Source of the DNA: JAFGVL01 sp964546015
GTDB taxonomy: Bacteria; Bacteroidota; Bacteroidia; Bacteroidales; Paludibacteraceae
Direction of reading: 5' to 3'
Assembly: GCA_964546015.1 (NCBI GenBank)
Contig: CAZJHO010000003.1
Span: 62,001-126,000 of the forward strand
Length of the DNA: 64,000 nt
How positions within the stretch are numbered: position 1 is the first letter of the stretch; the number at the start of each line of letters is the position of its first letter. A program made the translations under genes and the position numbers. Shown piece by piece: positions 53,031 through 60,844 of this stretch. The notes below the pieces were generated by a model, which saw nothing but the letters and a program-made list of their open reading frames with translations, was not told where the DNA came from and did no database searches.

Positions 53031-53347
53031 TTCAAAGTTTTCAAGCAACAAATTCTTTTGACATTGTAATACAAAAAGTTAGAAGTGAATTTCAGTTCTA
53101 TCTTGATTTATTTTACCTAAAAATAGGTATTATTGAATTTAATTCCTAATTTTGCATCCCAAAATCTAAAATAACACTGTGAAAACTGTAACAAACAAAA
53201 TTTATAATATATAAACTCTGTCTCTATTAAAGTTTTACATTAATAAAGATGGAGATTTTTTATATCATCATATTTCAAAGCCGAACATTTTCTTACTATA
53301 TTTTGTTGTTAAATAAAAAACCTTAAAAGAACTCATTTTTTTGCCCT
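53031..53347 (+). promoter_or_regulatory. Long leader of the hdr-flx operon with -7 box
   Basis: A 317-bp gap without a gene. TAATTTTG at 53147-53154 is a good -7 element, though the -33 part is weak. If used, it leaves a leader of about 185 nt. The leader holds a weak hairpin (TCTCTATTA facing TAATAAAGATGGAGA, about 53219-53256) followed by a T run, which could act as an attenuator. No known riboswitch pattern was recognised. Confidence 0.4.
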
Positions 53348-53914
53348 ATGAGCAATCATCATAATACACAAAAAAACACACTTAGCGGCAAAGTGTTACT
53401 TGCAACCGGCGTTAATGCCGACTGCTGTTATCAATGTGGCAAATGTTCTGCAGGTTGCCCGCTCGCTGCTGATATGGATTACACTTCGAGCATGGTAATG
53501 CGCTTGTTGCAAACAGAAGATGTCACTAACGAAAAAGACCTTCTTCAATCACAATCTATTTGGATGTGTGCTTCGTGCGAAATGTGCATCTCACGCTGTC
53601 CAATGTCTATTGATATTCCCAAAGTGATGGATTTTCTCCGTCAAAAATCACTAAAAGAAGGTTTGGCAAACAAGCAAGCCTCTAAAAATATCATTCCTTT
53701 CCATCGTTCATTCTTGGACATGATTCGCCTATCGGGGCGTTTGTACGAAATTGGTCTGGTTGCCGATTACAAATTGCGCAGCAAAAATTTTTTCCAAGAC
53801 CTAATGCTTGCACCAAAAATGTTCGTACGAGGCAAACTTGCCATTTTTCCTGATATGATTAAAGGCAAAAGTAATATCGCCCGTATTTTTAATAAAACTC
53901 AAAGACACAAATAA
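53348..53914 (+). CDS. hdrC: Heterodisulfide reductase-like subunit C
   Basis: A 188-residue iron-sulfur protein. Two [4Fe-4S] motifs are present: CYQCGKCSAGCP (about residues 27-38) and CASCEMCISRCP (about 77-88). The helical C-terminus fits HdrC. It bridges HdrA and HdrB, passing electrons to the disulfide-reducing subunit. It is the first gene of the operon. The gene region from here to 60.8 kb looks richer in G+C than its neighbours. Confidence 0.92.
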   Translation: MSNHHNTQKNTLSGKVLLATGVNADCCYQCGKCSAGCPLAADMDYTSSMVMRLLQTEDVTNEKDLLQSQSIWMCASCEMCISRCPMSIDIPKVMDFLRQKSLKEGLANKQASKNIIPFHRSFLDMIRLSGRLYEIGLVADYKLRSKNFFQDLMLAPKMFVRGKLAIFPDMIKGKSNIARIFNKTQRHK

Positions 53915-53917
53915 TAT

Positions 53918-53977
53918 AAATGGAAAGTGGAAAACTGAAAATGGAAAATTAGATTTCACTTTCATCTTTCAATTCAT
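53918..53977. repeat. Word-repeat spacer between hdrC and hdrB
   Basis: The left arm repeats TGGAAAG/TGGAAAAC/TGAAAA/TGGAAAA; the right arm has TTTCACTT, TCATCTTT and CAATTCAT. They are imperfect complements and end at the hdrB start codon. Confidence 0.55.
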
Positions 53978-54913
53978 ATGAAATTTATAGGATTCTACCC
54001 TGGTTGTTCGTTAGAAGGCACAGCGCGTGAATATACCGAGTCGGTTGAAGCGCTTGCCAAAGCATTCGGTTTCGAATTACAACAAGTACCCGATTGGAAT
54101 TGTTGCGGAGCCTCTGCCGCACACAACCTTAATAAAATACTTTCGTTAGCATTACCTGCTCGCATTTTGGCATTAGCTGAAAAAGCGGGTATGAAAGAAG
54201 TTTTAGTGCCTTGTGCTGCTTGTTCTAATCGCCTCTTGGTAACTCAACACGAATTATTCGAAAACCTTGAGTTGAAAAAAGAAGTAGAAGAAGCAATGGA
54301 AATGTCTCTTAATGAACCAATTCGTATTTTAAATGTTATACAATTTATACAAGAGCACATTTTGCCCGAATTGCCCGAAAAGGTAAAATATTCATTCGGA
54401 AAAAAAGCTGCTTGCTATTACGGTTGCTTGTTGGTTCGTCCACACGATGTGTTACAGTTCGACCGATTGGAAGATCCGCAAAGCATGGATGAAGTAATGC
54501 GTACTATCGGATCCGAAACTATTGATTGGCCTTTTAAAACCGAATGTTGCGGAGCCGGATTGTCTGTAAGCCGTACCGATTTGGTAGGAAAATTATCAGG
54601 AAGAATAGTAAAAGAAGCCGAAGATCGCGGTGCCGAAACCATTATCGTAGCTTGTCCGATGTGTCATGCTAATTTGGATATGCGTCGTTCGGCAATCGAT
54701 AAATTTTTAGGTAAAAAATCGAAAATTCCGGTGTTGTATCTCACACAAGCCATAGCTTTAGCTATTGGGTTAAGCGAAAAAGAAGCAGGGACAAAACGAC
54801 ACTTGGTAAAAGTAGATTGGGATTCATTGAAAGGTGAACAAGTGGACAAGTTAACGAGTAAACAAGTTGGCGAATCCAAAGAAGAAAAAATAACAGAACA
54901 AACTGAGAATTAA
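53978..54913 (+). CDS. hdrB: Heterodisulfide reductase-like subunit B
   Basis: A 311-residue protein with two CCG domains. The cysteine pattern FYPGCSLEG, NCCGASAAH, PCAACSNRL and then CYYGCLL, ECCGAGLS, ACPMCHANL builds the two non-cubane [4Fe-4S] clusters that cleave a disulfide. The natural electron acceptor in bacteria is thought to be DsrC or a similar small disulfide protein. The last 25 residues from about 287 are encoded by a repeat arm (54837-54872) and are probably non-essential; they are rich in Lys, Glu and Gln. Confidence 0.93.
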   Translation: MKFIGFYPGCSLEGTAREYTESVEALAKAFGFELQQVPDWNCCGASAAHNLNKILSLALPARILALAEKAGMKEVLVPCAACSNRLLVTQHELFENLELKKEVEEAMEMSLNEPIRILNVIQFIQEHILPELPEKVKYSFGKKAACYYGCLLVRPHDVLQFDRLEDPQSMDEVMRTIGSETIDWPFKTECCGAGLSVSRTDLVGKLSGRIVKEAEDRGAETIIVACPMCHANLDMRRSAIDKFLGKKSKIPVLYLTQAIALAIGLSEKEAGTKRHLVKVDWDSLKGEQVDKLTSKQVGESKEEKITEQTEN

Positions 54914-54979
54914 AATAAACCGGTAAACGAATAACTTGTAACCCTTGTTTACTTGTCAACTCGTTTACTCGTCAACTGA
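54837..54979. repeat. Word-repeat hairpin across the hdrB stop codon
   Basis: The right arm (54944-54979) is a tandem of the 8-mer CTYGTYWA, four copies, ending five bases before the hdrA start. The left arm (54837-54872) is the same family in reverse complement and lies inside the hdrB coding sequence. Over 29 positions the arms match at 23, and all six differences are C/T changes. The hairpin loop holds the hdrB stop. Confidence 0.8.
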
Positions 54980-54983
54980 AAAT

Positions 54984-56984
54984 ATGGCTAGAATAGGTGT
55001 TTTTATTTGCCATTGCGGCGAAAATATTTCAGCTACGGTTGATTGTGTCAGCGTAGCCGATCAAGCCGGTAATATGCCTGGAGTGGTATATTCTACCGAT
55101 TATAAATACATGTGTTCCGATCCGGGACAAACCAAAATCAAGGAAGCCATCAAGGAACATAACCTTACGGGCGTAGTCGTGTCGGCTTGTTCGCCGCGTA
55201 TGCACGAGCCTACCTTCCGCAAAGCCTGTAATGAAGCAGGATTGAATCCATATCTTTGTGAAATGGCGAATATCCGCGAACACTGCTCGTGGGTGCACGA
55301 CAAAGGCGATGCAACTACACAAAAAGCAGTGGATTTGGTGCGTACTTTGGTCGAAAAAGTAAAAAACAATCATCCTCTTGAAGCTATCAAAGTGCCGGTA
55401 AACAAAACGGCTGTCGTAATTGGTGCTGGTGTCACGGGTATTCAGGCTTCGTTGGATATTGCCAATGCAGGACAAAAAGTGATTTTGGTTGAGCGTGAGC
55501 CGTCTATCGGTGGACACATGTCTCAATTGTCAGAAACCTTCCCTACACTCGACTGTTCGCAATGTATCCTTACTCCGCGCATGGTTGAAGTAGCACAACA
55601 TCCGAATATTACGCTTTACACATGTGCCGAAGTAGAAAGTTTAGACGGATTTATCGGTAACTTCAATGTGCGCATCCGTAAAAAAGCTAAATCGGTAAAT
55701 GAAAAATTGTGTACCGGTTGTGGTTTGTGTATTACTAAATGTCCATCGAAAAAAATTCCTAGCGAATTTGAACAAGGATTAGCAAACCGCACGGCTATTT
55801 ATGTACCGTTTCCGCAAGCTGTTCCGAATAAACCGATGATCGATCGCGAAAACTGTACTTATTTTAAATCAGGAAAATGTGGAGTTTGTAAAAAGATTTG
55901 CCCGACAGGTGCGATTGATTACGAACAACAAGACGAAATAATCGAAGTAAAAGCCGGTGCATTAGTACTTGCCACAGGTTTTGAGGTAAAGAAAACCGAT
56001 TTCTTCCCCGAATATGGTTATGGAAAATACAAAGATGTGATTAACGGTCTGCAATTCGAGCGTTTAGCATCAGCTTCCGGTCCAACAGCTGGCGAAATTC
56101 GTCGTCCTTCCGACGGTGAAATTCCTAAAAAAATAGTATTTATTGCCTGTGCAGGCTCGCGCGATGCTGCCAAAGGAATTCCATATTGCTCTAAAATTTG
56201 CTGTATGTACACGGCAAAGCATGCCATTTTGTATAAACACAAAGTGCATGAAGGTACACCGTATGTATTCTATATGGATATTCGTGCGGCAGGTAAAAAC
56301 TATGACGAATTTACACGCCGTGCTATCGAAGAAGATGGGGCTAAATATATTCGTGGTCGTGTTTCCAATATTTACGAAAAAGACGGCAAACTTATCGTTC
56401 GTGGAGCCGATACTTTGATGGGTGGAAAACCTGTTGAAATCGAAGCCGATATGGTAGTACTGGCTAGCGCCGCGGTGTCGTCCGAAGGTTCGGAAGAATT
56501 AGCACAAAAACTGCATGTGTCTTACGATTCGTATAAATTCTTTGCAGAAGCGCATCCTAAACTAAAACCGGTTGAAACTAATACCGCAGGAATTTTTGTA
56601 GCTGGAGCATGTCAAGCGCCGAAAGATATTCCTGAATCGGTAGCCGCCGCTTCGGGTGCTGCAGCTAAAGTAATAGGCTTATTCTCGAACGACGAATTAA
56701 CTCGTGAGCCGATTGTGGCAAAAGTAAACCGCATGCCGCCTCCGATTTTCTCAACTTGCATGGGTTGTGGTATGTGTATGCAAGTATGTCCATATCAAGC
56801 TATTACCAAAGAAGAGATCAAAGATCGTAATGGTAATGTGGTGAAAACCATTGCCTCCATCAATCCTGGATTATGTCAAGGTTGCGGTACTTGTGTTGCC
56901 TTCTGTAAATCAAAATCAATCGACTTGGAAGGTTATTCTAATAAACAGGTTTATGAGGAGGTTTTGGCCTTGTTGAATAGTTAA
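54984..56984 (+). CDS. hdrA: Heterodisulfide reductase-like subunit A
   Basis: A 666-residue flavin and iron-sulfur hub. The start is MARIGVFICHCGENIS; a thioredoxin-reductase-like FAD fold begins at VVIGAGVTGIQASLDIA, where the bifurcating FAD should bind. Four ferredoxin-type motifs follow: CTGCGLCITKCP, CGVCKKICP, CMGCGMCMQVCP and CQGCGTCVAFC. It splits electrons to a low- and a high-potential acceptor. ATG 54984 is chosen; the in-frame TTG at 54945 lies in the repeat arm. Confidence 0.93.
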   Translation: MARIGVFICHCGENISATVDCVSVADQAGNMPGVVYSTDYKYMCSDPGQTKIKEAIKEHNLTGVVVSACSPRMHEPTFRKACNEAGLNPYLCEMANIREHCSWVHDKGDATTQKAVDLVRTLVEKVKNNHPLEAIKVPVNKTAVVIGAGVTGIQASLDIANAGQKVILVEREPSIGGHMSQLSETFPTLDCSQCILTPRMVEVAQHPNITLYTCAEVESLDGFIGNFNVRIRKKAKSVNEKLCTGCGLCITKCPSKKIPSEFEQGLANRTAIYVPFPQAVPNKPMIDRENCTYFKSGKCGVCKKICPTGAIDYEQQDEIIEVKAGALVLATGFEVKKTDFFPEYGYGKYKDVINGLQFERLASASGPTAGEIRRPSDGEIPKKIVFIACAGSRDAAKGIPYCSKICCMYTAKHAILYKHKVHEGTPYVFYMDIRAAGKNYDEFTRRAIEEDGAKYIRGRVSNIYEKDGKLIVRGADTLMGGKPVEIEADMVVLASAAVSSEGSEELAQKLHVSYDSYKFFAEAHPKLKPVETNTAGIFVAGACQAPKDIPESVAAASGAAAKVIGLFSNDELTREPIVAKVNRMPPPIFSTCMGCGMCMQVCPYQAITKEEIKDRNGNVVKTIASINPGLCQGCGTCVAFCKSKSIDLEGYSNKQVYEEVLALLNS

Positions 56985-57050
56985 GAAGATACAAGTTGAC
57001 AAGGTACAAGACACAGGATTTTAGATACAAAGTACAAGTAAATGAAGTGC
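56981..57050. repeat. Word-repeat arm left of the four-helix-bundle gene
   Basis: Read on the minus strand it repeats CTTGTAY/CTTGTCAA/CTTGTAT words, starting at the hdrA stop. It is the reverse complement of the family seen at 57118-57146 and 57534-57571, so it could pair with either. Confidence 0.65.
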
Positions 57051-57117
57051 AAGTATAGGAATGTTTATAATACTAGAACAAAAGATAAATAATTATATTG
57101 AAAGTTGCATAATATGA

Positions 57118-57146
57118 AACTACTTGTATCTCGTATCTTGTTAACT
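57118..57146 (+). repeat. Word-repeat arm before the four-helix-bundle start
   Basis: CTTGTAT, CTCGTAT and CTTGTTA follow at a period of 7, ending 15 bp before the start codon. Confidence 0.65.
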
Positions 57147-57160
57147 AACAACCTGAAAGT

Positions 57161-57535
57161 ATGGGAACTCATAAAGATTTAAAAGTTTGGAGATTGTCAA
57201 TAGATTTAGTAAAAAACATTTACTCTCAAACTCAATCTTTTCCTAAAGAAGAAACTTATGGAATATGTTCCCAAATGCGTAAGGCGGCAGTTTCAATACC
57301 TTCAAATATTGCAGAAGGTTATGGGAGATTTTCAGATAAGGAATTAATACACTTTTTGTTTATTTCATTAGGTTCTGCATCTGAATTGGAAACGCAACTA
57401 ATTATTTCATTAGAATTAAACTTTCTGACAAAAGAAAATTTTGAAGTTCTTAATGATATGAATAATCAAATAATAAGAATGTTATCTTCGTTGATAAAAT
57501 CAACAAAGGAAAAATTTAATAATAAAACCATGTAA
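57161..57535 (+). CDS. Four-helix-bundle protein (23S rRNA IVS type)
   Basis: A 124-residue helical protein of the S23/IVS family. The start MGTHKDLKVWRLSIDLV, the FPKEETYGICSQMRKAAVSIPSNIAEGYGR core and four helices are typical. Relatives lie in intervening sequences of 23S rRNA and as single genes in Bacteroidota; the Avd protein of diversity-generating retroelements has the same fold. Function is unknown. It interrupts the hdr-flx operon, is AT richer than both neighbours, and is flanked by CTTGTAT-type repeats, so it looks inserted. Confidence 0.9.
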   Translation: MGTHKDLKVWRLSIDLVKNIYSQTQSFPKEETYGICSQMRKAAVSIPSNIAEGYGRFSDKELIHFLFISLGSASELETQLIISLELNFLTKENFEVLNDMNNQIIRMLSSLIKSTKEKFNNKTM

Positions 57536-57571
57536 ACTTGTATCTAGTATCTCGTTTACTTGTTAACTAAA
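57534..57571 (+). repeat. Word-repeat arm after the four-helix-bundle gene
   Basis: CTTGTAT, CTAGTAT, CTCGTTTA and CTTGTTAA follow each other and end just before the flxD start. The same words lie at 57118-57146 and, reversed, at 56981-57050. Confidence 0.65.
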
Positions 57572-57575
57572 AATT

Positions 57576-58019
57576 ATGGATTTTGAACCAAAAATAGTAG
57601 CTTTTGTCTGCAACTGGTGTACTTATGCCGGAGCTGATTTAACTGGTACGAGCCGTATTAAGTACTCGCCCAATGTAAAAATTATTCGTTTTCCGTGTAC
57701 AGGGCGTATCGATTTTATGTTGTTGATTAAAGCATTTGCCAACGGGGCTGATGGTGTGATTGTGTCGGGCTGTCATCCGAATGATTGTCATTATACTTCA
57801 GGTAATTTCCATGCGCGTCGCCGCTGGACAATGTTCCGCACATTGCTTGATTTTATGGGTATTGAGATTGATCGTATTCAGTTCACTTGGGTATCGGCAG
57901 CCGAAGGTGTTAAATGGGCTGAAGTGGTAAATTCTACCACTGATCGTATCAAAGAAATGGGACCATATAAAAAATACCAAGAAATTACCAACGAAGTTTG
58001 GATGGAACAAGAACTATAG
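57576..58019 (+). CDS. flxD: MvhD/FlxD-like [2Fe-2S] subunit
   Basis: A 147-residue iron-sulfur protein of the MvhD family: CNWCTYAGAD at the N-terminus, FPCTGRID, and SGCHPNDCHY give the cysteines. It connects HdrA to the electron-input module, in methanogens a hydrogenase and here the Flx proteins. Its position after hdrA, with only the four-helix-bundle insertion between, supports FlxD. The gene symbol follows the Desulfovibrio flxABCD naming. Confidence 0.85.
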   Translation: MDFEPKIVAFVCNWCTYAGADLTGTSRIKYSPNVKIIRFPCTGRIDFMLLIKAFANGADGVIVSGCHPNDCHYTSGNFHARRRWTMFRTLLDFMGIEIDRIQFTWVSAAEGVKWAEVVNSTTDRIKEMGPYKKYQEITNEVWMEQEL

Positions 58020-58122
58020 GTTAAACGATATAAGCTCCTTTCTGTCGCGATATTAATTGATATTGATAGATGTTGAATAATATCACGAAGTGAATATCGG
58101 CGAAGCCAAATATGTAATATCA

Positions 58123-58929
58123 ATGAATATGAAATTAAACGAAATAGCAACCAAACTCCTGCAATCGGGTGAAGTGCAATGTGTTGTAGGATATGCCGAA
58201 GGATCGAACGGACGCGTGCGTCCTGCCTTTGCACGGAACGAGGACGAAGCTTCGCGCCTCATTTATGATGAGCGTTGTACGCAAAATTTGGCGATGTATC
58301 TTTACAAAAAAGAAATTTCATCGTTGGGTAAACCTGCTATTGTTGCCAATACCAACACATTGCGTGGCATTATCCGTTTGGCTGCCGAAAACCAACTAAA
58401 AGAAGATTCGCTGATTGCACTTTGCATGAAAGATAACGGTGATATTACCGAATTTCGTACATTCGAAGAAATAGAAAATTATTTGGCAAGCATCAAGCAT
58501 AAACTCAGTGATGAAGATCAAGCCTTATTGGATAAGATTTCGGCAATGAGCAGCGAAGAGCGTTGGGCGTTTTGGAAAAACGAAATGGAAAGCTGTATCA
58601 AGTGTTACGCTTGCCGTCAGGCCTGTCCGCTTTGCTACTGTACGCAATGCACGGTCGAGAACAACCAACCACAATGGATTCCCGTGGCTTCCAATACTTT
58701 GGGAAATTTGGAATGGCATATCATGCGTGCCATGCACTTATCAGGTCGCTGTATCGAATGTGGACAATGTGCCGAAGCCTGTCCGGTAAATATTCCGATC
58801 CATTTATTGCCGATTAAATTATCGGAAGAAATTCGTGAGATATATGGTATGGTGTCCGGTACAAACCGTAAAGAAGGTTGTGCAATGGCTACTTTCCAAC
58901 CTAATGATAAAGAAGATTTTATAGGATAA
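58123..58929 (+). CDS. flxC: 4Fe-4S dicluster protein, FlxC-like
   Basis: A 268-residue protein. The N-terminal half (about 1-130) resembles the FrhB/formate-dehydrogenase-beta N-domain (VVGYAEGSNGRVRPAFAR). The C-half has two [4Fe-4S] motifs, CIKCYACRQACP and CIECGQCAEACP, with an extra CYCTQC. It would relay electrons from FlxB/FlxA to the Hdr part. The start is uncertain (58123 or 58129, and a GTG at 58090 is possible). It ends 4 bp before flxB. Confidence 0.78.
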   Translation: MNMKLNEIATKLLQSGEVQCVVGYAEGSNGRVRPAFARNEDEASRLIYDERCTQNLAMYLYKKEISSLGKPAIVANTNTLRGIIRLAAENQLKEDSLIALCMKDNGDITEFRTFEEIENYLASIKHKLSDEDQALLDKISAMSSEERWAFWKNEMESCIKCYACRQACPLCYCTQCTVENNQPQWIPVASNTLGNLEWHIMRAMHLSGRCIECGQCAEACPVNIPIHLLPIKLSEEIREIYGMVSGTNRKEGCAMATFQPNDKEDFIG

Positions 58930-58933
58930 AACT

Positions 58934-59956
58934 ATGAGCACTCAAATAATAAAACTCCTTCGGGCTGCCAATTATAAAAAGTTATTGGAAAAACTTTTAG
59001 CCGAAGGCAAACAACACATTTATGCACCCACTCAACAAGGTAAACGCGTTGGATACAAGCGCATCACTTCGGCTGATGAGGTGGCAGAAGATTATCTTTT
59101 GCCCGATTTGTCAGCAAAATCAATTGTATATCCTCGCATCGAAAAGTTGTTTAGTTATACCAAAAGCAAAGACGATGTAGAAGTAAAAGATTTTGATTTG
59201 GATGCTATTCCATATAAAATCGTCTGGGGAATTCGTCCGTGCGATGTAGCCGGAATGGAAGGTTTGGCTGCTATTTTCAATTGGGAACCGGGCGATCCGA
59301 TTTTTGCCCGCCGTATGGAACGCACTACTTTTGTAGGCTTATCTTGTACGAAAGCTGATGATTACTGTTTTTGTACTTCGTTGGGCGGAAGTCCCGGTAA
59401 TACAAAAGGAAGTGACATTCTCCTAACTAAAAAAGAAAACGGTGATTATATAGCCGAAATTCTTACACCAAAAGGTGAAGTTATTGTTAACGCTGCTCCC
59501 GAACTATTTGAAGAGGGTGACGCATCGGACAAAGAAAAATATTTAGCTGATGTTCCTAAACGCTTCGACGACACCAACATAACCGAACGCTTAAACGCTA
59601 TTTTCGACAGTAATCTGTTCGAAGAATATGCGATGCGATGCGTAGGTTGTGCAGCTTGTGCCTATGTTTGTCCGGTATGTGCTTGTTTTGATATTCAAGA
59701 CGAAACCAAAGGTAGTCAAGGGCAACGCATACGACTATGGGACAGTTGCGGAGCAAAATTGTTTACGCTGCATACCTCGGGACACAACCCGCGTGAAACG
59801 CAAGGCGCCCGCTGGCGTCAGCGTTTGATGCACAAGCTGTCATACATGCCGCAACGCTTGGATGTACGCGGTTGTATAGGTTGTGGGCGTTGTTCGCGCC
59901 GCTGTCCGGTAGATATGAATATTGCCGAAAGTTTAAGTCAAATACCAATGAAATAA
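58934..59956 (+). CDS. flxB: Iron-sulfur subunit, FlxB/AsrA-like
   Basis: A 340-residue protein similar to the beta subunit of sulfhydrogenase and anaerobic sulfite reductase A. The N-terminal domain (about 1-200) carries VWGIRPCDVAGMEGL and GLSCTKADDYCFCTSLGG. The C-terminal ferredoxin-like domain has CVGCAACAYVCP and CIGCGRCSRRCP. It links the FAD/NAD subunit with the rest of the complex. It overlaps nothing and is 2 bp from flxA, so it is co-translated with it. Confidence 0.82.
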   Translation: MSTQIIKLLRAANYKKLLEKLLAEGKQHIYAPTQQGKRVGYKRITSADEVAEDYLLPDLSAKSIVYPRIEKLFSYTKSKDDVEVKDFDLDAIPYKIVWGIRPCDVAGMEGLAAIFNWEPGDPIFARRMERTTFVGLSCTKADDYCFCTSLGGSPGNTKGSDILLTKKENGDYIAEILTPKGEVIVNAAPELFEEGDASDKEKYLADVPKRFDDTNITERLNAIFDSNLFEEYAMRCVGCAACAYVCPVCACFDIQDETKGSQGQRIRLWDSCGAKLFTLHTSGHNPRETQGARWRQRLMHKLSYMPQRLDVRGCIGCGRCSRRCPVDMNIAESLSQIPMK

Positions 59957-59958
59957 CA

Positions 59959-60798
59959 ATGGAAGAAAGAAATATATATTTACCATATAAAATGCGTTTA
60001 GCGAAGGTATCACAAGAAGCGCCAGGCGTAAAAACATTTCGTTTAGAATTTATTAATCCGGAAGAAGCCGAAAATTTTTCTTTCTGTACCGGACAATTTG
60101 CCGAATATTCTGTGTATGGCGAAGGTGAATCAACTTTCTGTATCGCATCTCCGCACACTCGCAAAGGCTATGTAGAATGCACATTTCGTCAAGCAGGGCG
60201 GGTAACTACGGCATTGGCAAATTTGGAAGAAGGTGCAGTTGTCGGCTTCCGTGGACCTTACGGAAATACTTTCCCGATTGAAGATTGGAAAGGTAAAAGT
60301 TTGGTGTTTATTGCCGGAGGTATTGCTTTGCCGCCAATGCGTAGCGTAATTTGGAGTTGCTTGGATAATCGAGCCGATTATAAAGATGTTACTATTTTCT
60401 ACGGCGCACGCACGCCTAACGACTTAGTGTACAAAGACGAACTAAAAGCATGGGAAGAAGACCCCAATGTTAATTTATACTTAACCGTCGATCCGGGTGG
60501 CGAAACGCCTGACTGGAAAGGTAAAGTAGGCTTCGTTCCGTCTATTGTTGGAGAGGTTGCTCCATCACCAGAAAACACGATTGTGGTGGTTTGTGGTCCT
60601 CCTATTATGATTAAAAATACTTTCCCCGTATTGCAAAAACTTGGTTTTAAAGACGAAAATATATTTACAACTCTCGAAAACCGTATGAAGTGCGGCTTTG
60701 GTAAATGTGGCCGTTGTAATGTGGGTAAAACCTATGTTTGTAAAGATGGTCCGGTATTTACGGCCGCGCAATTGGCTGAGATGCCGAATGAGTATTGA
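59959..60798 (+). CDS. flxA: FAD/NAD-binding subunit, FlxA-like
   Basis: A 279-residue flavoprotein of the PyrK/AsrB/hydrogenase-gamma family. The FAD-binding beta barrel is N-terminal, the NAD-binding part begins at KSLVFIAGGIALPPMRSVIW, and the C-terminus has a [2Fe-2S] motif CGFGKCGRCNVG..YVC. It should accept electrons from NADH. ATG 59959 is chosen; an upstream in-frame extension lies inside flxB. It ends the operon and is followed by a strong terminator. Confidence 0.85.
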   Translation: MEERNIYLPYKMRLAKVSQEAPGVKTFRLEFINPEEAENFSFCTGQFAEYSVYGEGESTFCIASPHTRKGYVECTFRQAGRVTTALANLEEGAVVGFRGPYGNTFPIEDWKGKSLVFIAGGIALPPMRSVIWSCLDNRADYKDVTIFYGARTPNDLVYKDELKAWEEDPNVNLYLTVDPGGETPDWKGKVGFVPSIVGEVAPSPENTIVVVCGPPIMIKNTFPVLQKLGFKDENIFTTLENRMKCGFGKCGRCNVGKTYVCKDGPVFTAAQLAEMPNEY

Positions 60799-60808
60799 TC
60801 TAATTAAC

Positions 60809-60844
60809 AAAAAATCCGAAAGCAAACACTTTCGGATTTTTTTG
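60809..60844 (+). terminator. Terminator of the hdr-flx operon
   Basis: AAAATCCGAAAG faces CTTTCGGATTTT with a 7-nt loop and a T run, 12 bp after the stop. Confidence 0.92.

Noticed and set aside
54945..54983. Upstream TTG start of hdrA
   Set aside because: It lies in the repeat arm; the family N-terminus starts at 54984.
56981..57571. Insertion sequence around the four-helix-bundle gene
   Set aside because: No transposase and no clear target-site duplication were seen; the flanks are short-word repeats rather than IS ends.
53348..60798. Hydrogenase operon
   Set aside because: MvhD, HdrABC and AsrA-like subunits could suggest a hydrogenase complex, but no NiFe or FeFe catalytic subunit is present; the input is a FAD/NAD protein.
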